Below are positions 25,220-33,850 of a DNA stretch of 64,000 nucleotides, piece after piece. The position numbers and the translations under genes were made by a program. Below the pieces are notes generated by a model. The model was not told where the DNA came from, made no database searches, and saw nothing but the letters and a program-made list of their open reading frames with translations. The stretch comes from Acidobacteriota bacterium. GTDB taxonomy: Bacteria; Acidobacteriota; Terriglobia; Terriglobales; SCQP01. The stretch spans positions 1 through 64,000 of the forward strand of contig JAKASR010000003.1 of assembly GCA_021818955.1 (NCBI GenBank). The letters run 5' to 3'. How positions within the stretch are numbered: the stretch's first letter is position 1; the number at the start of each line of letters is the position of its first letter.

Positions 25220-27499
25220 ATAATCATCGAATCTAACATCCATAAAATCGCATTTATCGGAAATTATCTACCGCGCAAATGCGGTATTGCTACTTTCACC
25301 TCGGACCTGCTGACCTCGGTTGCTGCGTATCGTCCCGAAATCCAGTGCCTTGCCGTGGCAGTCAACGACCTGCCCGGCGGATATGCCTATCCGGATGCGG
25401 TGCGCTTCGAAATTGAGGAGCAGGACGTAACTTCGTATCAGCAAGCCGCCGACTTCATCAACCTCAGCAATGTAGACATAGCCTGCATACAACATGAATT
25501 TGGAATTTTCGGCGGGCCGGCCGGAGGCCATGTGCTGGCGCTGGCGCGGGAACTGAACCCACCGCTGGTCACCACCTTCCATACCGTGCTGCGCGAACCC
25601 AGCCCCGATCAGCGGCGCGTGATGCTGGAGCTGATCGCGCGTTCGGCCCGGGTGGTGGTGATGACCCAGCGGGCGCGGCAAATGATGCAGGAAGTTTACC
25701 AGGCGCCCGAGCACAAAATTGATTTTATCCCCCACGGCATTCCCGACATTCCCTTTGTGGACCCGAACTTTTACAAGGACCAGTTTGGCGTGGAGGGCAG
25801 AACCGTGTTGCTGACCTTCGGGCTGTTATCGCCGAACAAAGGCATCGAAAACGTGCTGCAGGCCTTACCTGCCATTCTGGCGGAGTTCGCCGACGTCGTA
25901 TATATTATCCTGGGCGCGACGCATCCGAACGAACTGCGCGAACACGGTGAGGCCTACCGGCTTAGCCTCGAGATTCTCGCTAAAAAAAACAAGATTGAGA
26001 AAAGCGTTATTTTTTATAACCGCTTTGTCGAGCTGGAGGAATTAAAGGAATTCATCGGTGCCGCCGACCTCTACATCACTCCGTATCTCAACGAGGCTCA
26101 AATCACCTCCGGCACACTCGCCTATGCCTTTGGCGCAGGCAAAGCTGTGGTTTCCACACCTTACTGGCACGCGGCCGAGCTTTTGGCCGAGGAGCGCGGC
26201 GTGCTGGTACCGTTTAACGATTCCGCCGCAATTGCCGGCGAAGTGCGGGGATTGCTGCGCGACCCCTCCCGGCGCCATGCCATGCGCAAAAACGCCTATC
26301 TCTTGGGCCGCGAAATGATCTGGGCTCAGGCCGGGCGGTTGTACCTGCGCGCTTTTGAATCGGCCCGACTGCAGGGAGCGGGGGTGTCGCGTAAATCTTT
26401 CGCCACCAAAACACTCGACCGGCAGCCGCCAGATCTGCCCCGGATCAAACTCGATCATTTAATGCGCATGACCGATGGGGCCGGCATTTTACAACATGCA
26501 ATTTTTACCGTGCCCAATTTTTCTGAAGGATATTGCACCGACGACAATGCCCGCGCCTTCATTCTGGCTGTCCTGCTCGACGAACTGGGAGAAGAACCCA
26601 TGCGCTGGCGCGGCCTAGCCACGACCTATGCGGCTTTTTTGCATCATGCCTTCGATGCCCAGGCTAAGCGGTTTCATAATTTTCTCGGCTTCGACCGCCG
26701 CTGGCGGGACGAACATGGATCGGAAGATTGTCATGCCCGAGCGCTCTGGGCCCTGGGAACCGGGGTCGGCAGGTCGACCCATCGCAGTTTTCAGATCATG
26801 TCCGGCCAGTTGTTCGCCCAGGCCCTCCCGGCGGCATTGGAGTTTACTTCGCCGCGGGCCTGGGCATACAGTCTGCTGGGCATCCATGCCTATCTGCGCC
26901 GGCTCAGCGGCGACAGCGCGGTGAATCAAGCCCGGGATAACCTGACCACAAAATTGCTAAAACTTTTCAACCAAGCTGAGCAGCCTGACTGGCCGTGGTG
27001 CGAGGATGGTCTAGCTTATGACAATGCCAAACTGGCCCATGCTTTGATTCTCAGTGGGCAGTCCAGCGGGGATTCCGCGGTGCGGGACCGCGGCTTGCGG
27101 GTTTTGCGCTGGCTGGCCGAGGTGCAAACCTCGGAGAACGGACATCTACGGCCCATCGGCAGCAATGGATTTTACCGGCGCGAGGGGCCACGCGCCAATT
27201 TCGACCAGCAGCCAATCGAAGCCCAGGCTATGGTATCGGCTTGTCTTGACGCGTACCGGGTCACCGCGGACATTTATTGGTACAAATTGGCCCAACTCGC
27301 CTTTGACTGGTTTCTGGGCTGGAATGACCTGGGGCTAGAGTTATATTCGCCCAGCACCGGCGGCTGTCGCGACGCCCTGCACGTGGACCGTGTGAACGGC
27401 AATCAGGGCGCTGAATCCACGCTGGCCTTTCTGCTCTCGCTGGTGGAGATGCGTCTCATGCAAAATACCGTAACGGCCTTCCCCGAGCTCGCCGCTTAG
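25220..27499 (+). CDS. GT4 glycosyltransferase with large C-terminal domain
   Basis: The reading frame is open from 25184. Conserved N-terminal sequence IAFIGNYLPRKCGIATFTSD begins at about 25247, yet no ATG, GTG or TTG precedes it in frame. The first usable start is GTG 25355, which would delete the start of the Rossmann fold. I therefore place the likely start near 25220 (an ATA), or assume a small frameshift from ATG 25215. Residues ~1-390 are a GT-B glycosyltransferase (HEFGIFGG, TFHTVLREP, GLLSPNKGIENVLQALP, and TPYLNEAQITSGTLAYAFGA). Residues ~410-755 are a helical domain with SEGYCTDDNARA and NFDQQPIEAQAM, reminiscent of alpha/alpha-barrel glycosidases. The GH130 gene starts 14 bp after its stop, so the two form an operon. 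Confidence 0.8.
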   Translation: MIIESNIHKIAFIGNYLPRKCGIATFTSDLLTSVAAYRPEIQCLAVAVNDLPGGYAYPDAVRFEIEEQDVTSYQQAADFINLSNVDIACIQHEFGIFGGPAGGHVLALARELNPPLVTTFHTVLREPSPDQRRVMLELIARSARVVVMTQRARQMMQEVYQAPEHKIDFIPHGIPDIPFVDPNFYKDQFGVEGRTVLLTFGLLSPNKGIENVLQALPAILAEFADVVYIILGATHPNELREHGEAYRLSLEILAKKNKIEKSVIFYNRFVELEELKEFIGAADLYITPYLNEAQITSGTLAYAFGAGKAVVSTPYWHAAELLAEERGVLVPFNDSAAIAGEVRGLLRDPSRRHAMRKNAYLLGREMIWAQAGRLYLRAFESARLQGAGVSRKSFATKTLDRQPPDLPRIKLDHLMRMTDGAGILQHAIFTVPNFSEGYCTDDNARAFILAVLLDELGEEPMRWRGLATTYAAFLHHAFDAQAKRFHNFLGFDRRWRDEHGSEDCHARALWALGTGVGRSTHRSFQIMSGQLFAQALPAALEFTSPRAWAYSLLGIHAYLRRLSGDSAVNQARDNLTTKLLKLFNQAEQPDWPWCEDGLAYDNAKLAHALILSGQSSGDSAVRDRGLRVLRWLAEVQTSENGHLRPIGSNGFYRREGPRANFDQQPIEAQAMVSACLDAYRVTADIYWYKLAQLAFDWFLGWNDLGLELYSPSTGGCRDALHVDRVNGNQGAESTLAFLLSLVEMRLMQNTVTAFPELAA

Positions 27500-27513
27500 A
27501 TCCCACCCCCACG

Positions 27514-28968
27514 ATGAAACCCGTTACCCTCGAACGCCTGGACCACACATTGTATCCCGACCGCACCCGGGTGTTGCTGCGACCATTTCATTTCATGAGC
27601 GACCAGCGTGCGCTGACCATTTGCGCCCGCATTATGGAGCTGCCGGAAGAGGAAGTCCATGGTTTGCTGGAGCAGCTGTCGGCTTCCTTCGGGAAACGCC
27701 ACCGAAAGCTGCGCGAGTTTTTTCAAAAACGGTTTGATGAGGTGCAGCCCTATTTGCCCGCCAGCCAACCGCCTTCCTCGGAACGCGCATTATTGCTGGG
27801 CGCCTGCTTCAGCCACGAATATTCACTGGAAGCCGCCGCCTTGTTTAATCCATCCATCGTGCCACACCCCGATTCCACGGGCTTGAAGAACGATACGCTG
27901 CGCTTCGTTCTCAGCCTGCGATCCACCGGCGAAGGGCATATCTCCTCCATCACCTTCCGCACCGGAACCCTCGACGCCAATGCCCACCTGACGTTCGACC
28001 CCGCCGGCCATTACTGCGTGGAACCCGCGCCCGCGCCTCACGCCGGCTTCGAAAAGCCGGTCTTCGAGCGCAAGCTGGAAGAGATGGGCCTGGCCGGCGG
28101 TTTCAGCCAGCAGGTGCTCAAAACCTTAGAGCCAAGCTTCACGCTGTCCGAGCTACGAAACCATATCCGCGTCGCTCTCCTGCAACTGCGTACGCCGAAT
28201 CCGGAAACGGAGGCTCGGGCCAGAAAAATCCTGGTGCTGGCGCAAGCCAACTATGAAGTGCGATTCGAACCGGACTCGCCGATGTCCGAACGCGTATTGT
28301 TTCCTGCAACCCCCGCGCAAAGCAACGGCATCGAAGACGCGCGTTTCGTGCTATTTCAAGACGAGTTCGGCCGGAAAACTTATTACGCGACTTTTACCGC
28401 CTACGACGGCAGGCAGATTCAGCCGCAACTGCTCGAAACGCCGGATTTTCTCGATTTCAAATTTATTACCCTGACCGGCTCGGCCGTGCAGAACAAAGGG
28501 ATGGCGCTATTCCCGCGCAAGATCCAGGGAAAATACGCGATGCTGGGCCGGCAGGACTACGAGAATATCTACATCATGTTCTCCGAACATCTGCATTTCT
28601 GGAACACCGCGCAAGTGCTTTTAAAGCCGGCCTTTCCCTGGGAATTCATCCAGATGGGCAATTGCGGGTCGCCGATCGAAACCGAAGCCGGCTGGCTGGC
28701 ACTCAGCCACGGCGTGGGGCCCATGCGTAAATATTGCATTGGCGCATTTCTGCTGGACCTCAAGGACCCGACGCGTGTGCTGGGCCGGCTCCGCCAGCCG
28801 CTGATCGAGCCGCGCGAAGGCGAACGGGAAGGCTATGTGCCCAATGTGGTCTATACCTGCGGCGCTCTTCGGCACGGCCGGATGTTGCTGATCCCCTATG
28901 CCACGGCCGATTACGCCGTAACCTTTGCGAGCGTTTCGCTCGACGACGTACTGGGCGCCATGGAATAA
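27514..28968 (+). CDS. GH130 glycoside phosphorylase (mannoside-type)
   Basis: The product has 484 residues. The five-bladed propeller of GH130 starts at about residue 110. Seen are SNGIEDARFV with the candidate catalytic Asp, YYATFTAYDG, NKGMALFPRKIQGKY, MGNCGSPIETEAGWL and the late GYVPNVVYTCG and YATADYAV. GH130 enzymes use phosphate to cleave beta-mannosides, or hydrolyse beta-1,2-mannosides. The ~110-residue N-terminal extension fits the subgroup found beside GT4 genes. There is no signal peptide, so it acts in the cytoplasm. The pair may make and recycle a mannose-containing oligosaccharide, perhaps as a compatible solute given the stress-type neighbours; that is inference. Confidence 0.85.
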   Translation: MKPVTLERLDHTLYPDRTRVLLRPFHFMSDQRALTICARIMELPEEEVHGLLEQLSASFGKRHRKLREFFQKRFDEVQPYLPASQPPSSERALLLGACFSHEYSLEAAALFNPSIVPHPDSTGLKNDTLRFVLSLRSTGEGHISSITFRTGTLDANAHLTFDPAGHYCVEPAPAPHAGFEKPVFERKLEEMGLAGGFSQQVLKTLEPSFTLSELRNHIRVALLQLRTPNPETEARARKILVLAQANYEVRFEPDSPMSERVLFPATPAQSNGIEDARFVLFQDEFGRKTYYATFTAYDGRQIQPQLLETPDFLDFKFITLTGSAVQNKGMALFPRKIQGKYAMLGRQDYENIYIMFSEHLHFWNTAQVLLKPAFPWEFIQMGNCGSPIETEAGWLALSHGVGPMRKYCIGAFLLDLKDPTRVLGRLRQPLIEPREGEREGYVPNVVYTCGALRHGRMLLIPYATADYAVTFASVSLDDVLGAME

Positions 28969-29103
28969 GGCGCACCGCGGCGAAGCCTTGGGAATCGGAC
29001 AGCGCTTCTATATCGGAATGCGTGAGCAGAAGTATACAGCCACCTTCCGCGGAAAGGATCATATTGAACTTAAGCAACGATGAACCAAATAAGGAGTTCT
29101 CAA

Positions 29104-29388
29104 ATGTCAAATGAAACCTTGAAAGCCAATACGTCGGAAGTTCATAATTCATCGGGCAACCAGCCCGCCAGCGGCCGACATACGGGCGGCGGACACCAGC
29201 AGGGCGAGCAGCACCAGAAGAGCGGGCAGCAACCGGGCAATCCGCAGCATGCCACGCCACGGCATGAAGACGGTCCGCAAAAGCAGAGCGCGCCGGCTTA
29301 TCCGAAAGATAATTACGGCAAGCCCGGGCAGGACGCCGTGCAGCCGATTCACGAGCCCAAAGGCGGCGCGACACACGAGAAGCGTTAA
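29104..29388 (+). CDS. Small disordered hydrophilic protein
   Basis: The 94-residue product is almost free of hydrophobic residues and rich in Gly, His, Gln, Lys and Pro (GGGHQQGEQHQKSGQQPGN). It has the look of a hydrophilin or stress-protection protein, but no family was recognised. AAGGAG lies 9 bases before the ATG at 29104, which decides the start against an in-frame ATG at 29080. It ends the stress-type cluster and is followed by a strong terminator. Confidence 0.6.
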   Translation: MSNETLKANTSEVHNSSGNQPASGRHTGGGHQQGEQHQKSGQQPGNPQHATPRHEDGPQKQSAPAYPKDNYGKPGQDAVQPIHEPKGGATHEKR

Positions 29389-29441
29389 CCGCCAGCCAGC
29401 AGATTGCGTGACTTCATAAGCATAGAAAGGTCACACGCTAG

Positions 29442-29476
29442 GGAGCGGCGATGCGCCTCGCTGCTCCTTTTATTTT
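29442..29476 (+). terminator. Rho-independent terminator
   Basis: A 10-bp stem (GGAGCGGCGA with TCGCTGCTCC, one G-T pair) encloses a six-base loop TGCGCC and is followed at once by TTTTATTTT. It stands 53 bp after the hydrophilic-protein gene. Confidence 0.85.
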
Positions 29477-29509
29477 GACCATAATTAATTAAAGATAAAA
29501 TCCAACCGG

Positions 29510-30010
29510 CGATTTCATGCCGGCAGCAGTTCAATGGGACGCGTTCGGCGTTGCCAGCGGAAGCACTTGCAGTTGCATTTGCAGATTCTTCCATTCGCTT
29601 TCGCGCCGGGCCAGCGCCGCCAGACGGTGTTGCGCGATGCTGACCAAGTTCGACAGAGGCGCGGCTTCAGCGCTGTCGGCATCTTCATCCAAACGCGCCA
29701 AGGTCATGTTGAGGGGACCAAAGCCAGGCGCCTTGGACGTGCCGTGCAGGACTTTCCCGGCCGGCTCATGTGTTCTGCCGAGTCTCGCATAAGCTCATAG
29801 ATCTCTATTCCAACCGAATGCAGGTTGGCGCAACTCCAGAAGCTTTTTCGTACGGACGACTAGGCATATCGATTCAAGCGACGCAACCTCAGTTTGGAGC
29901 CCGGAAATGTGCTCGCGTATGAAGGCGATTTCATTGGCAGCCGATGCAAAGGCGTTTACTGCGGGCGGAGCGCTGTGGGTTAGCGATATATATCCTTTAA
30001 TAAGGGGTTT
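29510..30010 (-). pseudogene. Decayed coding stretch, possibly the tail of a BNR/VPS10-type repeat protein
   Basis: On the minus strand one frame reads LARLDEDADSAEAAPLSNLV and then RLAALARRESEWKNLQMQLQ before a stop near 29510. The upstream piece reads SAANEIAFIREHISGLQTEV in a frame that is broken by stops. The pattern of a helical tail with an acidic SAEAAP block and regularly spaced Trp/Leu recalls the C-termini of acidobacterial BNR/VPS10-type proteins. The match is weak and the frame is broken, so I list it only as a probable relic. Confidence 0.3.
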
Positions 30011-30131
30011 ACCTGATTGAGCCGCAGCGTGATTGCCGATTCAATAGAACCACGATCTTTAGCCGAAAGTAGTAGCCGCTGCAGTTCCGCCTTGCCGCGC
30101 CGCTTCTCCGGGTTCCAGCAGGTTTTTGTCC

Positions 30132-31244
30132 ATGGCAGAAATTCATTCTTCGGATCCCGGCGCGGAGACCGAAGCCCAGACGGATGTGAGCGTGCCCTCG
30201 TTTGGCACGCTCGAAGCCGGTCGCCTGCCCTGGAAGGGCTATGGCGCCGGGTTCCTGCTGCAGTGCGCCGTGATCGTGATCCTGGGCTGGCTGGGTATCA
30301 GCGTCGGCACGCGCACGATTTTCCGGCCGAAATACGAAACCCTGCTGACGCCAATCGCGCCGTCCAAGCCGGTCAAGCTGCACGCCTTGCCGCGGCCGCG
30401 CGCGCTGCGTCATCTGGCCGAATTTCAGGCGCTGGCGCCGCTAGAGATTCCGCATCCGCGCCTATCCGCGCCGGCGCGCTCGCTGCCGCGGCCACGCCGG
30501 TTGGTGATGAAAGCGCCGGCACCGCTGTTGCCGCATATAGCGCTGCCCCAACCGCAGCCGGCCATCCAGCCGGTGCATTTCGATAACACCATGGCCGCAG
30601 CGAGCGCCGTCCACCAGCCGCGTCTATTGCGCACCGACATGTTTCTGGGCGCGCCCACAACCCGGCACACGCTCGATCCGCGCCGGGTGCAGACCGGGGA
30701 CTTTGGCAGCCCCGCAGGCACGCGCGGGCCAGGCCGTGCGCATGGCCATGTGATGGCGCTAGGCCAATTCAGCCTGCCGGAAGGCGCGGGGCGGGGGAAT
30801 GGGCAAGGCGGACGCCGGGGCGCAGCCGGACAGGTGGCGAGCATAGGGTTTGGCAGCGGCATGGGCGCGGCGGGCGGCGGCAGGCCGCGCGGCCAGGTGC
30901 AGGGCGCCGGCTTTGGACAGACGGAAACCGCCGCCGCGCCCCAGCCACGCACCGCCGCCGAGACGCCGCCGCCGACCCGCGCGGTAGTGATTTTATTCAA
31001 GCCCCACCCGGCCTACACCGCCGCCGCGCGCGCACGGCATCTTGAGGGCGATATCTGGCTCTCGGTCATCTTTCTGGCCAGCGGCCGGGTGCGCGTGCTG
31101 CGGGTGGTGCGCGGACTGGGCGCCGGGCTGGATGGCTCCGCCATGGCCGCCGCCCGCAGCATACGCTTTCGTCCCGCCCGCCGCCGCGGGCAGCCGGTGG
31201 ATTTCGCCGCGCGCATACGCATTCGTTTTCGCCTGGTCCGTTGA
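30132..31244 (+). CDS. TonB-like energy transducer, copy 2
   Basis: The product has 370 residues from the ATG at 30132. A cytoplasmic lead of ~38 residues precedes one membrane helix (GFLLQCAVIVILGWLGI, about 40-57). Then come the Pro-rich stretch, the Gly-rich linker and the TonB C-terminal domain (last ~85 residues). From HPRLSAP on it is nearly identical to copy 1, with five or six residue changes before RGPGRAHGHVM and none visible after. The N-terminal parts of the two copies are related only at distance: copy 2 has VPSFGTLEAG...WKGYG and KYETLLTPI, copy 1 has MPSFAPIKN...WNSYG and KYDSLLFIP. The M48-like copy 2 starts 10 bp after the stop. Confidence 0.8.
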   Translation: MAEIHSSDPGAETEAQTDVSVPSFGTLEAGRLPWKGYGAGFLLQCAVIVILGWLGISVGTRTIFRPKYETLLTPIAPSKPVKLHALPRPRALRHLAEFQALAPLEIPHPRLSAPARSLPRPRRLVMKAPAPLLPHIALPQPQPAIQPVHFDNTMAAASAVHQPRLLRTDMFLGAPTTRHTLDPRRVQTGDFGSPAGTRGPGRAHGHVMALGQFSLPEGAGRGNGQGGRRGAAGQVASIGFGSGMGAAGGGRPRGQVQGAGFGQTETAAAPQPRTAAETPPPTRAVVILFKPHPAYTAAARARHLEGDIWLSVIFLASGRVRVLRVVRGLGAGLDGSAMAAARSIRFRPARRRGQPVDFAARIRIRFRLVR

Positions 31245-32930
31245 GAGGTTCATCATGCGTCGAATCCTGTTTCTGCTAGGCGGCTGCCTCGTGGCTCCGT
31301 CTTGGGGGCTGGCGGCGGCGCCTCCCGCCACCTCCTCCTCGTCGCACGCCGTCAGCGCGCAGTCGGTGATCAAGGCAATGGTCGTAGAAGAACGCGGACT
31401 GGTGCTGCGCCTGCGCAAGTACCACCCCATCGTCGAAACCTATATCCAGAATCTGCGCCCCGATCCCAAGCTGGGCAATGTGCCGGTGAAAGACCATTAC
31501 TATCTCGGCCAACTGGATTACCGCCAAGCCCTGGAGAAAGACGACTCCTATCTGCAAAAGCCGCCCGCCAACTGGAAAAAGCAGCTCGTTCAGCGGCTGG
31601 ACCCGCTGAACCCGCTGGATACCTATCTGGCCAGCTTTTACAGCATGCATTTTCTCAACGCCGGTTTCGTCTCCATGCTGTTTCCCGATCCCTCGCGTTT
31701 CGACCCGGGCTCGTATCGCTTCCGCTACATCCGGCAGGAATTTCTCGGCAACGTGCGCTGTTACGTTTTCAACGTGCGGCCGCGGCATGGAATCAAAGGC
31801 GCGTTTCTCGGACGCATCTGGGTGGAGGCGCGCCACGATCATCTGGTGCGCTTCAATGGCACTTTCGTGCCGCAAATGACCTTCGGCCGCTACTTCCATT
31901 TCGACAGTTGGCGGGTAAATGTCCGGCCCGGCCTGTGGGTGCCCACCTTCGTCTATAGCGAAGAATCCGACCTGCGCGGCACCAGCCTGTTCGGTTTTGC
32001 CGGGCATGCGCGTTTTGCCGCCGAGACCCATATCTGGGGCTATCAGCTCAATCGCCGCCGCCGCGCATCCACCGCCTCGCAGATGATCGTGGAAGGCGCG
32101 GTCAAAGATCACGCCAGCTCCAGCGACGGCTATTCCCCGATTGAGGCGGAGCGGCTGTGGCAGCGTGAAGCCGAAAACAACGTGCTGCACAGGCTGCAAA
32201 AGGCGGGCATGCTGGCGCCTCCCGGCCCGGTCGATAAAATGCTCGAAACCGTGGTCAACAACCTGGAAATCACCAACCATCTCAATATCGAGCCGGCGGT
32301 GCGCTGCCGGGTGCTGCTGGTCACGCCGCTGGTGGCGTTCAGCATCGGCCACACCATCGTGCTTAGCCGCGGCTTAATCGATGTGCTGCCCGACGAGCCT
32401 TCGCTGGCGCTGATGCTGGCGCGCGGCCTGGCCGCGATCGTCAAGGGCGAGCCGATCGACACCAAGTTCGCTTTCTTCGACCGCATGCTGATTCCCAACG
32501 ATCAGGTCTTTAAAAAGTTCCAGTTGCGCCTGGGCCGCATGGAGCAATCCAAAATCGACCGTGAAACCGTGGCGCTGATGCAACGCTCGCCTTATAAAAA
32601 CCAGTTGGGACAGGTGGGTTTGTTCCTGGAAGCGATGCGGGCGCGGGCTAAGGCGCTGCCGCACTTGATGGGCAGCGCAATCATCAGCGCACCGCTGGTC
32701 AAGCAGCAGCCGGCCAGCCATTCCGCGGCCTGGCTCCAACCGCTGCTCAAAGCCGCACCGCCGCTGGAATTCGCCTCGGTCAAGCAGATTGAAGCCTTGC
32801 CGCTCGGCAGCCGGCTCCAGCTCAGTCCCTGGAGCGATGGCTTGAGCTTGCTCAAAACCCCGCCGATCAGCCTGATGTCGGCGGCGGAAAAAATGCCTTT
32901 CCAGGTGACACCGCAACGGCCTTACCTGCA
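30451..32930 (+). repeat. 2,480-bp direct repeat, copy 2
   Basis: Same-direction partner of 15841-18320. The left edge lies inside the TonB-like gene at codons for PHPRLS and the right edge at codons for RPYL of the M48-like gene. No terminal inverted repeats or target duplication are seen at either edge, which speaks against a transposon and for copying by recombination. Confidence 0.9.
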
Positions 32931-32988
32931 CCGTGTGCAGTCGCCCTCCGAAATGGCCGTGGCCGATACCCAGCCGGCGGCAAGATAG
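31255..32988 (+). CDS. Exported M48-like peptidase homologue without the HExxH motif, copy 2
   Basis: The product has 577 residues. It is the same as copy 1 (16645-18408) from the signal peptide to residue ~558 as far as I can see by eye, including RGLAA in place of the HExxH zinc motif at residues 390-394. After PYL it ends with HRVQSPSEMAVADTQPAAR, a tail different from copy 1. Because both copies carry the same loss, the motif was lost before the core was copied. It forms a two-gene unit with the TonB-like copy 2. The product is probably periplasmic, or attached to the outer membrane through a partner; it has no lipobox. Confidence 0.75.
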   Translation: MRRILFLLGGCLVAPSWGLAAAPPATSSSSHAVSAQSVIKAMVVEERGLVLRLRKYHPIVETYIQNLRPDPKLGNVPVKDHYYLGQLDYRQALEKDDSYLQKPPANWKKQLVQRLDPLNPLDTYLASFYSMHFLNAGFVSMLFPDPSRFDPGSYRFRYIRQEFLGNVRCYVFNVRPRHGIKGAFLGRIWVEARHDHLVRFNGTFVPQMTFGRYFHFDSWRVNVRPGLWVPTFVYSEESDLRGTSLFGFAGHARFAAETHIWGYQLNRRRRASTASQMIVEGAVKDHASSSDGYSPIEAERLWQREAENNVLHRLQKAGMLAPPGPVDKMLETVVNNLEITNHLNIEPAVRCRVLLVTPLVAFSIGHTIVLSRGLIDVLPDEPSLALMLARGLAAIVKGEPIDTKFAFFDRMLIPNDQVFKKFQLRLGRMEQSKIDRETVALMQRSPYKNQLGQVGLFLEAMRARAKALPHLMGSAIISAPLVKQQPASHSAAWLQPLLKAAPPLEFASVKQIEALPLGSRLQLSPWSDGLSLLKTPPISLMSAAEKMPFQVTPQRPYLHRVQSPSEMAVADTQPAAR

Positions 32989-33289
32989 CCAGGGAAGGCA
33001 GGGAAGCACAGAGCACATTAACGCTTTTTGAAATGGATTTCAGCCATAATAGCAGTTGCTCGCAGTCCCTTTATCCGGACGGATCGAGTCCGACTCAAAA
33101 ACTAACGGGCGGGGATGCCCCTTTCTATGCGGATACCAGTGCCGATGCTGGGGACGGCACTTCATTTCAATTTAATCCGGTGACGATGATAACGCCGGAT
33201 GGTACCTGCATTACATTTCCGGGGGGACCGGCAGGTGATGGGACGAAGATTTCAGAGCGGGCGTATACTGGCGGCGTTTGGTAAACCAA
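32989..33289. other. Short stretch without a recognised gene
   Basis: A plus-strand frame of 83 codons from 33033 (MDFSHNSSCSQ...) has no family I recognise, and its 3' half runs against the tail of the helicase relic on the other strand. I do not call it a gene. Confidence 0.4.
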
Positions 33290-33850
33290 AATGGGAATTT
33301 CTGTCAATGTCGCCGGCGCCATCGTTGAAATCATCAGCGGGACGGATATCGAGCAGACGCACAGCAAAGGCGCTGATCACCTGAGTGGTGCGATAGTTCA
33401 CGCGAAGTTTCTTTTCACGCCCGCGAATCTCGATACCGCAACGTCCGAGAGAGACGCGATGCGATAAATACTCTGGTGAGCATCGCCGACGATGAAGATG
33501 TCGTCCGCCCCCGGCGGCACGACAGCACGGACCAATCGAAACGCCTCGGCCTCACGTCTTGCGCTTCGTCGAGGATAACGGCACGGTATGGAAGAGGAAT
33601 CTTTTTTTAAGCAGATGGCAGGCAGCGCGGATCAGATCCGCTTATTCTTTCATGCCGGCGCGATTGAGTTCGGCTCGGTAGTTCTGCCCCCAGGTTTTGC
33701 GCTTGGCATCGCGGCTCTCCAACTAGGATTATCTTCGTCATAAACGATTTTCGGTTTGAACCTCTGGTTGACGAGGAATGCCGCGGCCCAACCGTCGAGA
33801 TGTCGTACTTCGATGCGACCCCATGCGCTTTCGGCGCGGCGGAGGTTACC
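33290..33850 (-). pseudogene. UvrD/Rep-type DNA helicase remnant
   Basis: Consecutive helicase blocks appear in different minus-strand frames. In order they are RIEVRHLDGWAAAFLVNQRF and KPKIVYDED (33790-33850), PYRAVILDEAQD (motif II) near 33570-33600, VPPGADDIFIVGDAHQSIY (motif III) near 33470-33520, and VNYRTTQVISAFAVRLLD (motif IV) near 33340-33395. This order and content fit superfamily 1 UvrD-like helicases. The Walker A part and the N-terminus are missing, and several frameshifts separate the blocks. The relic lies directly behind the radical SAM gene on the same strand, so a downstream partner gene may have been lost. Confidence 0.7.

Noticed and set aside
30451-32930. The 2.48-kb repeat as a composite transposon
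   Set aside because: No transposase, terminal inverted repeats or target duplication at either edge; both edges lie inside homologous genes, which fits gene conversion better.
33033-33284. 83-codon plus-strand frame (MDFSHNSSCSQ...)
   Set aside because: No family, no clear ribosome site, and it meets the helicase relic on the other strand.
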